Origin: an uncultured Coriobacteriia bacterium | GTDB taxonomy: Bacteria; Actinomycetota; Coriobacteriia; Anaerosomatales; PALSA-660 | Assembly (NCBI GenBank): GCA_903831865.1 | Contig: CAIKZH010000166.1 | Coordinates: 1 to 33,574, forward strand | Direction: 5' to 3' | Length of the DNA stretch: 33,574 nt | In this document: piece by piece, positions 20,941 to 32,683 of the stretch | Layout of the letters: every line of letters starts with the position of its first letter | How positions within the stretch are numbered: the stretch's first letter is position 1 | Notes under the pieces: generated by a model | Told to the model about the DNA's origin: nothing | Database searches by the model: none | Seen by the model: the letters and a program-made list of their open reading frames with translations, nothing else | Program-made: the position numbers and the translations under genes

Positions 20941-21782
20941 TCCGCTCGGTGATGTTGCCCCTGGACTTCACGCGCGACTCCGGGCTGGCCCTGCACTTCT
21001 GCAGCGGCCTGGTCGATCTCGGCGTGCGCCGGGTGGTCGTGTGCCACGTCATCGACGCGACCGGGCTCGAGGGCCCGGTGATCGCGGCCAAGGTGGACCA
21101 GGTCCGCCAGGAGATCCGGGCCGTGGTCGCGCCTCTCGCTGACGCAGGGCTCGACGTGGAGGTCCGCCTGCCGACGGGCGCCCTCGATCGCGAGCTGGTG
21201 GCGGTCGCGGCCGAGTCGCGCGTCGATGCCATCGTCTGCAGCACGGCCGGCAAGACGGTCGCCGACCAGCTCCTTCTGGGGTCGATCTCCGAGTTCCTGG
21301 TCCGCACTGTCGGTGTCCCCTCGATCACCGTGCGCCAGGAACTGCTGCGCAATGCGGGCGACCCCGCGGACCTCGCGCGGCGGTTCGCGAAGTGCCTGCT
21401 CGTTCCGACCGACTTCTCGGGGACCGCGACGCGGGCGTTCGACTGCGCGCTCGCGCTGCCTCCCAAGGCCGTGGGATCGATACGGTTGCTGCACGTGCTG
21501 CCCCGCTCCGAGGCTCCCGCGCGGGCGAAGCGGGACGAGGACGGCGCGAGCTACGAGCTGCGTGACATCGCCGCGGTGGCCAAGGAGCATGGGCTCACGG
21601 CAGTGCCCGTGCTGGGCCATGGAGAGCCGGAGCGCGCGATCATGGCCGAGATCGACGAGTCGAGGGTCACCGGCGTCGTGATCGGCACCCATGGACGAAG
21701 CCCCTTCGAGGAGGCGTTCCTGGGCTCCGTCTCGATGACGCTGCTCAGGCAGGCGTCCTGCCCCGTCATGATCGTGCCCTGA
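20937..21782 (+). CDS. Tandem-domain universal stress protein (UspA-like x2)
   Basis: ATGA overlap with carA stop. 281 aa with two Usp-like halves: [25 protein letters not shown]... and [23 protein letters not shown]...[32 protein letters not shown] (G-2x-G-9x-G-S motif). Confidence 0.88.
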   Translation: MIRSVMLPLDFTRDSGLALHFCSGLVDLGVRRVVVCHVIDATGLEGPVIAAKVDQVRQEIRAVVAPLADAGLDVEVRLPTGALDRELVAVAAESRVDAIVCSTAGKTVADQLLLGSISEFLVRTVGVPSITVRQELLRNAGDPADLARRFAKCLLVPTDFSGTATRAFDCALALPPKAVGSIRLLHVLPRSEAPARAKRDEDGASYELRDIAAVAKEHGLTAVPVLGHGEPERAIMAEIDESRVTGVVIGTHGRSPFEEAFLGSVSMTLLRQASCPVMIVP

Positions 21783-21832
21783 GCTGGGTCCGAACCTCCG
21801 CCGTCCGCCCTCAGGCCCGAAGAAGGAGCATC

Positions 21833-25098
<3,266 letters not shown>

Positions 25099-25102
<4 letters not shown>

Positions 25103-25914
25103 GGACGAAGCCGGAGAGGGCCCATCCGGTCCTCGAGAGGGTGGCGGTCGTGGCCAACGACCGTGTGACCGAGGGCGTCGGGCTGCTGCGGCTGCGTGCC
25201 CCGCGCATTGCGGCGACCGTGCACTCGGGACAGTTCATCCACCTGCGGATCGCTGTCGGCGCCGACTTCATCCTGCGGCGCCCCTTCGCCGTCCACCGAC
25301 GCGACGGCGATGTCATCGAGGTGCTCTATCGCGTCGCCGGTCGAGGGACGCACGACCTCGAGACGAAGCGCACCGGCCAGGAGATGGACGCGATCGGACC
25401 TCTCGGACGAGGCTGGGAGCCCGGTGAGGTCTCGAGCGCCCTGCTGGTGGCGGGCGGCATCGGCGCCGCCCCTCTCGGAATGCTCGCCGAAGACCTCGCG
25501 GCGCGCGGCGTGGCCGTGAGCGTGGCGCTCGGCGCGCCGAGCGGGGAGCGCCTTGTGGCACGCGGTCTCTTCGAACGAGTGGCTCGCCGGGTCGGCGTCG
25601 TCACCGAGGACGGCAGCGAGGGGGAGACAGGCCTCGTGACCCTGCTGACCGCGCGCTGGCTCGAGCAGGAGACCTTCGACGTGATATGCGCATGCGGCCC
25701 GGAGGGAATGGCCCGAGCGGTCGCAGAGCAGGCGCGCTTCGCGCGCGTTCCGTGCCTGGTGTCCCTCGAGCGGCTGATGGCGTGTGGAGTGGGCGTGTGT
25801 CTCTCGTGCGTGGTCTCGACGACCCACGGTCTCAAGAAGGCCTGCAAGCATGGACCGGTCTTCGACGCGGAGGAGGTGGTGTGGGATGCCTCCGAGTCCC
25901 CGCAGCGTGCCTGA
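25099..25914 (+). CDS. pyrK: Dihydroorotate dehydrogenase electron transfer subunit
   Basis: GTGA overlap with carB; ferredoxin-reductase-like fold, [12 protein letters not shown], 2Fe-2S cysteines [34 protein letters not shown]. Confidence 0.92.
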
Positions 25915-26854
25915 GGGCATGCGGCCCTCGACCGGCGCCGCCTCGGTCGACATGACGGTCCAGCTCGCGGGACTCACGCTGCGCTCCCCGGTCATGACCG
26001 CTTCGGGGACCTTCGCCTCGGGACACGAGTACGCGGAGTTCGTCGAACTGGAGCGCCTTGGGGCGATCGTGACCAAGGGCGTCTCTCTGGAGCCGTGGCC
26101 GGGCAACGACTCGCCAAGGATCGCCGAGACGCCGAGCGGCATGCTCAACTCGATCGGGCTGCAGAACCAGGGCGTCGAGAAGTTCTGCGAGAAGCAGCTC
26201 GCCCGACTGGGAGGCGTGGACGTCCCGGTGATCGTGAACGTGTCCGGCCATTCCATCGCGGAATACGCGGCCGTGGTCGAGCGTCTCGAGCAGGAGCCCG
26301 GCGTCGCGGGCTACGAGGTCAACATCTCGTGCCCGAACGTGGACGAGGGCGGGATGGCCTTTGGCGTCGGGTGCACGCCCGCTGCGGCCGTGACCCGGGC
26401 CGTGCGCGATGTCACTTCGCGCCCGCTGATCGTGAAGCTGTCGCCCAACGTCACCGACATCGCCGAGATCGCGCGGGCTGTGGAGGCCGAGGGCGCGGAC
26501 GCCGTCTCCCTCATCAACACGCTTCTGGGGATGGCGATCGACCCGGAGACGCGCAGGCCGCGCCTCGCGCGCGTCGTCGGCGGGCTCTCGGGGCCGGCCA
26601 TCAGGCCGGTCGCTCTGCGGATGGTGTGGCAGGTGGCGCAGGCCGTCGCGCTGCCCGTCGTGGGCATGGGCGGCATCATGACGGGCGAGGACGCCGTCGA
26701 GTTCATGCTGGCCGGTGCGGCGGCGGTGGCGGTCGGCACCGCGAACTTCGTCGACCCGACATCGACCCGACGGGTCACCGACGGTCTCCGGGAGTACTGC
26801 GTCCGGCACGGCGTGCCCCGTGTCCGCGATCTCACCGGGGCGATGGACCAGTGA
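25886..26854 (+). CDS. pyrD: Dihydroorotate dehydrogenase, class 1B catalytic subunit
   Basis: [65 protein letters not shown]; partner of pyrK. Start could also be ATG 25919. Confidence 0.94.
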   Translation: MPPSPRSVPEGMRPSTGAASVDMTVQLAGLTLRSPVMTASGTFASGHEYAEFVELERLGAIVTKGVSLEPWPGNDSPRIAETPSGMLNSIGLQNQGVEKFCEKQLARLGGVDVPVIVNVSGHSIAEYAAVVERLEQEPGVAGYEVNISCPNVDEGGMAFGVGCTPAAAVTRAVRDVTSRPLIVKLSPNVTDIAEIARAVEAEGADAVSLINTLLGMAIDPETRRPRLARVVGGLSGPAIRPVALRMVWQVAQAVALPVVGMGGIMTGEDAVEFMLAGAAAVAVGTANFVDPTSTRRVTDGLREYCVRHGVPRVRDLTGAMDQ

Positions 26855-27585
26855 GCGCCCCGGTGCGCGAGCGCGTGATCGTGGCGCTCGATCAGCCGGA
26901 TGCGGCTGCCGCGCTGGCGTGTGCGAGTGCGCTGAGGGGCCGCGTGCGCTGGGTGAAGGTGGGCATGACGCTCTTCTACGCCGAGGGACCGGTCATCATC
27001 GCGGCGGTCCGCGATCTCGGCTTCGACGTCTTCCTCGACCTGAAGCTGCACGATATACCTCACCAGGTGGAGCGAGCGGCGCGAGCGCTCGGTGCCCTCG
27101 GTGTGGGGATGCTGACGGTGCACGCCTCGGGAGGCGAGGCGATGGTCCGTGCGGCGGTGGATGGCGCGCGCGAAGGAGCCTCGGCGGCAGGCGTCGCCTC
27201 TCCCGCCGTGCTCGCCGTCACCGTGCTGACCAGTCTCGACGCACGGATGCTGGAGTCGCTGGGCGTCTGTCGGGGGCTTGACGAGCAGGTCGACGCTCTG
27301 GCCAGACTGGCGAGTTCGGCGCGTGCCGCCGGCGTGGTGTGCTCGCCGCGTGAGGCCGCCGCCATGCGTTCGATGCTTGGGGCGCGGGCCCTCGTCGTCA
27401 CGCCGGGAGTGCGACCCGGCGATGGGGGCCACGGGGACCAGGCGCGTGTCGCCACGCCCGCCGCGGCCCTGGCAGCCGGGGCTTCGCACATCGTGATCGG
27501 GCGCCCGGTGACCGAGGCGCCCGATCCCGCCCTTGCCCTCGAGCGCATCATCGAGCAGATCGAGTCCGCAGGTCAGGATGCCTGA
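26851..27585 (+). CDS. pyrF: Orotidine 5'-phosphate decarboxylase
   Basis: GTG start; [45 protein letters not shown] (DxKxxDI), [20 protein letters not shown]. Confidence 0.95.
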   Translation: MSAPVRERVIVALDQPDAAAALACASALRGRVRWVKVGMTLFYAEGPVIIAAVRDLGFDVFLDLKLHDIPHQVERAARALGALGVGMLTVHASGGEAMVRAAVDGAREGASAAGVASPAVLAVTVLTSLDARMLESLGVCRGLDEQVDALARLASSARAAGVVCSPREAAAMRSMLGARALVVTPGVRPGDGGHGDQARVATPAAALAAGASHIVIGRPVTEAPDPALALERIIEQIESAGQDA

Positions 27586-27597
27586 CAGGATGCCTGA
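27574..27597 (+). repeat. Perfect 12-bp tandem duplication CAGGATGCCTGA x2
   Basis: CAGGATGCCTGA at 27574-27585 and 27586-27597; first copy carries the pyrF stop codon. Confidence 0.95.
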
Positions 27598-27616
27598 ACA
27601 CCAGCGAGAGGAACCC

Positions 27617-28198
27617 ATGAGTCCGTCCATGACACCCGAGGAGGTCCTTGCGGCGCTGGAAGAGGCCGGTGCCGTCCTGCGCGGTCACTTCCGGCTCACG
27701 TCGGGGCGCCACTCCGATCGATATGTGCAGTGCGCGCGGATCCTCGAGGACCCGGCGCTCGTGTCGAGACTCGCCGACGCGATGGTCGCGGCCGTGGAGG
27801 AAGAGCGGATCGACATGGTCGCGGCGCCCGCGGTGGGCGCGGTCATCATCGGGTTCGCGGTGGCCCGGTCGCTCGGCGTCCGGTTCGTCTTCACCGAGCG
27901 CCAGGCGGGCGTGATGACCCTCAGGCGCGGGTTCGTGGTTCCCGAGGGAGCCCGCGTGCTGGTGGTCGAGGACGTGGTCACGACGGGGGGGAGCGTCGCC
28001 GAGGTGGTGGAGTTGGTGCGTGCCGCGGGTGGCGTCCCCGTAGCCGTGGCCAGCATCATCGACCGCGGCGGCCTGAAGGCGTTCGACGTGCCCCTGCACG
28101 CGCTGCTGGCTCTTCCCGTGGAGTCGTGGGACGCGGACCGCTGCGAGCTGTGCGCTGCAGGCAGCCCGATCCTCTCGCCCGGCAGTCGCGCGCTGTGA
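27617..28198 (+). CDS. pyrE: Orotate phosphoribosyltransferase
   Basis: HFRLTSGRHSDRYVQCARIL, VLVVEDVVTTGGSVAEVVEL PRPP loop; ATG 27617 preceded by GAGAGGAA. Confidence 0.93.
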   Translation: MSPSMTPEEVLAALEEAGAVLRGHFRLTSGRHSDRYVQCARILEDPALVSRLADAMVAAVEEERIDMVAAPAVGAVIIGFAVARSLGVRFVFTERQAGVMTLRRGFVVPEGARVLVVEDVVTTGGSVAEVVELVRAAGGVPVAVASIIDRGGLKAFDVPLHALLALPVESWDADRCELCAAGSPILSPGSRAL

Positions 28199-28209
28199 GG
28201 TAAATACAG

Positions 28210-28238
28210 TTGGCTTAGATGCGGCCAGCGCGTAGTAT
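28210..28238 (+). promoter_or_regulatory. Candidate sigma-70-type promoter for mihF-gmk-rpoZ
   Basis: TTGGCT (28210-28215) - 17 bp - TAGTAT (28233-28238) in a local AT-rich patch after pyrE. Confidence 0.6.
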
Positions 28239-28333
28239 CGGAACACGCTCACCTGCGTGACGTCGGGGCGGTGACGCCCGCGGGTGTCTTGAGAGGCTCC
28301 GCCGCGCTTGTGGTCCAGGACGAGGAGGAACCG

Positions 28334-28645
28334 ATGGCGCTACCGAACCTTTCCGATGCCGATCGTAAGGCCGCGTTGAAGAAGGCCGCCGAGGCCCGCG
28401 CGCGGCGCGCCGCTCTCCGCGTCGAGATCAAGGCCGGCAAGCTGAGCTTCGCCGACGTGATGGGGAAGGCCGATGACCCGATCGTCGCTCGGATGAAGGT
28501 CGCCACGCTGCTCGAGTCCCTTCCGGGGTTCGGCAAGGCGAAAGCCGCGCGCGTCATGGACGAGCTCGGGATCTCCGACAGCAGGCGCGTCCAGGGCCTG
28601 GGTGCCCGCCAGCTGGAGATGCTGATGGAACGGCTCGGCCGATAG
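28334..28645 (+). CDS. mihF: Actinobacterial integration host factor (mIHF family)
   Basis: MALPNLSDADRKAALKKAAEARARRAALRVEIKAGKLSFADVM...MKVATLLESLPGFGKAKAARVMDELGISDSRRVQGLGARQLEMLMERLG; SD GAGGAGGAA; next to gmk-rpoZ as in mycobacteria. Confidence 0.93.
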   Translation: MALPNLSDADRKAALKKAAEARARRAALRVEIKAGKLSFADVMGKADDPIVARMKVATLLESLPGFGKAKAARVMDELGISDSRRVQGLGARQLEMLMERLGR

Positions 28646-28667
28646 AGAGTCGCCGCGAGGGAAGTCG

Positions 28668-29246
28668 ATGAGCGCCGGCCACGTCTTCATCGTCTCAGGG
28701 CCCTCGGGGGCCGGCAAAGGCACGCTGGTCCACGAGTTGCATCGAAGGATCCCGAACCTGTGGGTCTCGGTGTCGGCCACCACGCGTCCTCCCCGGCCGA
28801 ACGAGTCGGACGGCGTCGACTACTTCTTCCTCACGCCGATCGAGTTCGACGCGCGGGAGAGGGCAGGCGAGTTCCTGGAAGAGGCGTCGGTCCACGGCAA
28901 CCGGTACGGCACGCTGCGCGGCCCGGTGGAGAGGCGTCTCTCACAGGGCATGGACGTGATCTTGGAGATCGATCCGCAGGGTGCGTTCCAGGTCCGCAAG
29001 CACCTGCCGTCTGCGCTGCTCGTGTTCGTGAAGACCGCTGACGCGGCCGAGCTCGAGAAGCGGATCCGGCACCGAGGGGCCGAGACCGACGCGCAGATCC
29101 GGACCCGTCTCGACACCGCGCAGCACGAACTGAAGCTTGAGGGTACCTACGATCATGTGGTATTGAATGACGACGTCTCCCGAGCCGTCGAAGATCTTGT
29201 CGATTATGTGCGCTCGGTCTCACCGCCCGATACGAAGGACCTGTGA
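28668..29246 (+). CDS. gmk: Guanylate kinase
   Basis: FIVSGPSGAGKGTLV, VSATTRPPRPNESDGVDYFFL, HGNRYGTLRGPV, DVILEIDPQGAFQV. Confidence 0.95.
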   Translation: MSAGHVFIVSGPSGAGKGTLVHELHRRIPNLWVSVSATTRPPRPNESDGVDYFFLTPIEFDARERAGEFLEEASVHGNRYGTLRGPVERRLSQGMDVILEIDPQGAFQVRKHLPSALLVFVKTADAAELEKRIRHRGAETDAQIRTRLDTAQHELKLEGTYDHVVLNDDVSRAVEDLVDYVRSVSPPDTKDL

Positions 29247-29252
29247 TCAACG

Positions 29253-29501
29253 ATGGTCATCCAGCCTGAGATCGATCTGCTTCTGTCGAAGGTCGATTCG
29301 AAGTACACGCTCTGCATCGTCGCCGCCAAGCGCGCGCGCCAGATCAACGACATGCTCCACGGTGTCCGCGACCAGGCGCTGCTCACGATGTCCGCGCCCC
29401 AGATCGCGCAGATCACGTCGACCAAGCCGCTCACGCTCGCCATGGACGAGATCGCGGACGGCGATGTGAGCTACGAGCGCGTGAAGGACGGCATCAAGTA
29501 G
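29253..29501 (+). CDS. rpoZ: DNA-directed RNA polymerase omega subunit
   Basis: VIQPEIDLLLSKVDSKYTLCIVAAKRARQIND...KPLTLAMDEIADGDVSYE; follows gmk. Confidence 0.92.
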   Translation: MVIQPEIDLLLSKVDSKYTLCIVAAKRARQINDMLHGVRDQALLTMSAPQIAQITSTKPLTLAMDEIADGDVSYERVKDGIK

Positions 29502-29512
29502 CAGGAGCACAG

Positions 29513-30739
29513 GTGTTCGAGCGCGGCGCGCTCATCCACTACCACGAGATCGGTCTCAAGGGCCGGAATCGCTCGGCGTTCGAGAACCGGTTGCGCCAGA
29601 ACATCGCCTTCGCGACCAGCGCGCTCACCGACGAGAAGGTGGAGCGCATCGCGTCCCGGCTCCTGCTGCGCTCGAGTGACCCCGACACCCATGAGGCCCT
29701 GCTGCGCGCGTGCGCTGCGGTGCCGGGTGTGGCGCACGTGAGCGACGTGCTCACGTGCGCGCGCGACCTCTCAGAGATCGGCCACGCGGCTCGTGTCGCG
29801 CTCGAAGAGGAGATCGACCGCGCCGGCGGGGCCGCCAGTTTCGCGGTCGACGCCCGCCGCTCGTCGACCGACTTCGCGACGTCCTCCTCGCAGATGAACA
29901 TCGCGGTGGGCCGCGAGCTGGTCGACGCTCTCGGGTTGCGCGTGGATCTGGGCGACCCGGATGTCACGGTCCGCATCGAGGTCGTCCAGGGCGGCGCTTA
30001 CGTGTCAGCCAGACGTCTCGCGGGACCGGGCGGGCTGCCGGTGGGCTCGTCGGGCCGTGTGGTCTCGCTGCTCTCGGCCGGGATCGACTCGCCGGTGGCC
30101 ACGTGGCGGATGATCAAGCGTGGCGCCGTGGTGGTGGCGGTCCACTTCTCGGGCGCGCCCTTCACGTCCGGCGCCTCCACCGCAGACGTGCACGACATCG
30201 CGGGTGTGCTCGTCCCGGCGGCCGGGCTGGAACGCGTCTACTCGGTCCCCTTCGGAGAGCTGCAGCGCGAGATCATGCTCGCAACGCCGCCGGACCTGCG
30301 GGTCCTGCTCTACAGGCGCCTGATGGTGCGAGTGGCCGAGGCCGTCGCGCGGTGCGAGGACGCCAGGGCGCTGGTCACGGGCGAGAGCCTCGGACAGGTC
30401 GCGTCCCAGACGTTGGATAACATCGTGGTCACGGACGCCGCGGCGACGATGCCCGTCCTGCGTCCCCTGATCGGCACGGACAAGCAGGAGATCATCACGC
30501 AGGCGCGGCTCCTCGGCACATACGAGATCTCATGTCGGCCTCACGACGACTGCTGCACCCTCTACCTGCCGCGAAGCCCCGAGACTCACGCCACGCTCGA
30601 GCAGGTGGAGCAGGCGGAGTCCCTGCTCGACGTCGCGAGGATGGTCGCGGACGCGCTCGCGGGCGCGACCATCCGTGAGTTCCCGTGCGCGGTCGTCCGG
30701 TCCCCGTCCGGACGCTTCGCGGTCTCGGGCACGACGTGA
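29513..30739 (+). CDS. thiI: ThiI family tRNA 4-thiouridine/thiamine sulfurtransferase (no rhodanese domain)
   Basis: HYHEIGLKGRNRSAFENRL, THUMP-like region, VSLLSAGIDSPVATWRMIKRGAVVVAVHF PP-loop, TGESLGQVASQTLDN, DDCCTLYLPRSPETHA. Confidence 0.92.
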   Translation: MFERGALIHYHEIGLKGRNRSAFENRLRQNIAFATSALTDEKVERIASRLLLRSSDPDTHEALLRACAAVPGVAHVSDVLTCARDLSEIGHAARVALEEEIDRAGGAASFAVDARRSSTDFATSSSQMNIAVGRELVDALGLRVDLGDPDVTVRIEVVQGGAYVSARRLAGPGGLPVGSSGRVVSLLSAGIDSPVATWRMIKRGAVVVAVHFSGAPFTSGASTADVHDIAGVLVPAAGLERVYSVPFGELQREIMLATPPDLRVLLYRRLMVRVAEAVARCEDARALVTGESLGQVASQTLDNIVVTDAAATMPVLRPLIGTDKQEIITQARLLGTYEISCRPHDDCCTLYLPRSPETHATLEQVEQAESLLDVARMVADALAGATIREFPCAVVRSPSGRFAVSGTT

Positions 30740-31725
30740 GCTCCGATCCGGTGCGGGCGGACATCGGGGACTCGCTGGCCATCGAAGTGAAGGGTCTCAC
30801 CCGTTCGTTCGGCGCGGTCAGTGCGCTCGACGGTGTCGATCTGGAGATCGCCCGCGGGACGGTCTTCGGGTTGTTGGGCCCGAACGGGGCCGGGAAGACG
30901 ACGACGGTGAGAATCCTCAACGGAGTGCTGGAGGCGACGGCGGTCGAGTGCCTGCGCGTCCTGGGTCACGACTTGCCTCGCGACGCGGCCGCAGTGAGGC
31001 CGCTCGTGGGGGTGCAGACGGACACGAGTCTGTACGACCGCATGAGCGCCCTGGACAACCTGGTGCTCTTCGGGCGGCTGTACGGCGCGACCCGTGGCGC
31101 CGCGCGCGGCAAGGCGGAGGCGCTGCTGGCGATGTTCGGCCTGACGGACAGGGCGGGCGACCGCGCGGGCACGTTCTCCAAGGGGATGCGGCAGAAGCTG
31201 CTGCTGGCGCGAGCACTCGTGGGCGATCCCGAACTGGTCTACCTCGACGAGCCGACCGCCGGGCTCGACCCGGAGGCCTCGCACGAGCTCATGGTCCATA
31301 TACGCACGATGAGCGAGCGGGATCACACGACGTTCTTCATCGCGTCACACCGTCTCGACGAGATGGAGGAGGTCTGCTCGCAGGTGGCCGTCCTCGTCGA
31401 CGGGCGCATCCGCGAGTGTGGCTCCCCGGCTGAGGTGGCTCGGCGGGCCGTGCCTCGTGTGCTGGTGCGCGTGGCCCCGGCGCCTGACGCGATGGTGCGG
31501 CCGGAGGTCCTCCGCGGCCTTCCGGGTGTCGTCGACACTTCAGTGCAGCAGGACGGGAGCGTACTGCTCGAGGCCGCCGGCTCCTCGGACGTCCCGCGGA
31601 TCGTGAAGGCCGTGGCGGCTCTGCCGGTGGACCTGCTCGGCGTCGGTGAGGAGCCGCCGACACTGGCCGAGGCCTACCTGACGCTCGTGGGCGCGACGGA
31701 CATGGTGCGGGGAGGCGGGTCCTAG
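30736..31725 (+). CDS. ABC transporter ATP-binding protein (ABC-2/NatA-like exporter)
   Basis: GTGA overlap with thiI; LLGPNGAGKTTTVRILNG, TFSKGMRQKLLLARAL, LVYLDEPTAGLDPEA. Confidence 0.92.
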   Translation: MSSDPVRADIGDSLAIEVKGLTRSFGAVSALDGVDLEIARGTVFGLLGPNGAGKTTTVRILNGVLEATAVECLRVLGHDLPRDAAAVRPLVGVQTDTSLYDRMSALDNLVLFGRLYGATRGAARGKAEALLAMFGLTDRAGDRAGTFSKGMRQKLLLARALVGDPELVYLDEPTAGLDPEASHELMVHIRTMSERDHTTFFIASHRLDEMEEVCSQVAVLVDGRIRECGSPAEVARRAVPRVLVRVAPAPDAMVRPEVLRGLPGVVDTSVQQDGSVLLEAAGSSDVPRIVKAVAALPVDLLGVGEEPPTLAEAYLTLVGATDMVRGGGS

Positions 31726-31728
31726 AAG

Positions 31729-32541
31729 ATGGACTGGGGACGCGTGCGGGCCGTCATGGGAAAGGACGTGCGGGAGGCGCTGAGCAACCCTCAGATCGTC
31801 ATGCCGCTGATCGTCGTGCCCCTCGTCATCGTGGTGGGCTACCCGATCATCTACCTGTTGGCGCTGCGCCTCACGCCGGGCGCCGCCAGCGGCCTCGGGG
31901 GGTTCATAGGCGACTTCCCGCGGAGTGCGCTTCCTTCGTTCGCGCTTGCCAACACCGCGCGCAGGGCGGCGTACGTGGGCGTCGTCTATCTGTTCGCGGG
32001 GTTCTTCCTCCTCGTTCCGGTGATGGTGTCCACGGTGATCGCCGCCAACAGCCTTGCGGGGGAGAAGGAGCGGCGCACGTTGGAGGGGCTGCTCTACACG
32101 CCGCTGAGCGACGCCGAGTTGGTGGTGGCGAAGATCGGGTCCTCCTTCCTGCCGGCGCTGGGCTTCACCTGGATCTGCTTCGCCATCTACACGGCCATCA
32201 TCGCCGTGTTCGGGGCGCCGCTGATGGGACGTGTCTTCTTTCCGACGCTGAACTGGTGGGCGCTCATGCTGCTGCTGCTACCGGCGACCTCGCTTCTCGT
32301 GATCTCGATAGTCGTCATGGTGTCGGCCAAAGCGCGGGGATTCCAGGAGGCCAACGCCATCGGCGGGGCGATCGTCCTGCCGCTCATAGGTGTGGTGGCC
32401 GCTCAGGCGAGCGGGCTCATGGTGCTGTCGACCACGGTCATCGTGGTGGCGGCCGCGGTCTTCGCCCTTGCGGACGTCGTGATGCTGCGCGTGATCGTGC
32501 GCTCGTTTCGCCGGGCCCGGGTGGTCTCGTACCTGTCATGA
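31729..32541 (+). CDS. ABC-2 type transporter permease
   Basis: Immediately after the ATPase; multiple TM segments; LAGEKERRTLEGLLYTPLSDAELVVAKI motif of ABC-2 permeases. Confidence 0.88.
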   Translation: MDWGRVRAVMGKDVREALSNPQIVMPLIVVPLVIVVGYPIIYLLALRLTPGAASGLGGFIGDFPRSALPSFALANTARRAAYVGVVYLFAGFFLLVPVMVSTVIAANSLAGEKERRTLEGLLYTPLSDAELVVAKIGSSFLPALGFTWICFAIYTAIIAVFGAPLMGRVFFPTLNWWALMLLLLPATSLLVISIVVMVSAKARGFQEANAIGGAIVLPLIGVVAAQASGLMVLSTTVIVVAAAVFALADVVMLRVIVRSFRRARVVSYLS

Positions 32542-32542
32542 C

Positions 32543-32570
32543 CCCGGCACGGCGCCGGGCTTCTCGCTCC
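32543..32570 (+). terminator. Possible terminator downstream of the ABC permease
   Basis: CCCGGC-ACGGC-GCCGGG followed by pyrimidine-rich CTTCTCGCTCC; T-run weak. Confidence 0.35.
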
Positions 32571-32683
32571 GGCACGTCCCGGCCTTTCGCCCCCATTCCC
32601 TGTGATACCGTGTGTGCACATCCTTGTGCACATCTGGGCGTCGCCGTGTCCGGCGGCGGGCTGACGGGAGATGCGACGCATCC

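Noticed and set aside
26751-26771. TCGACCCGACA/TCGACCCGAC tandem repeat in pyrD
   Set aside because: Encodes the common VDPTSTRRV stretch of PyrD; likely codon coincidence.
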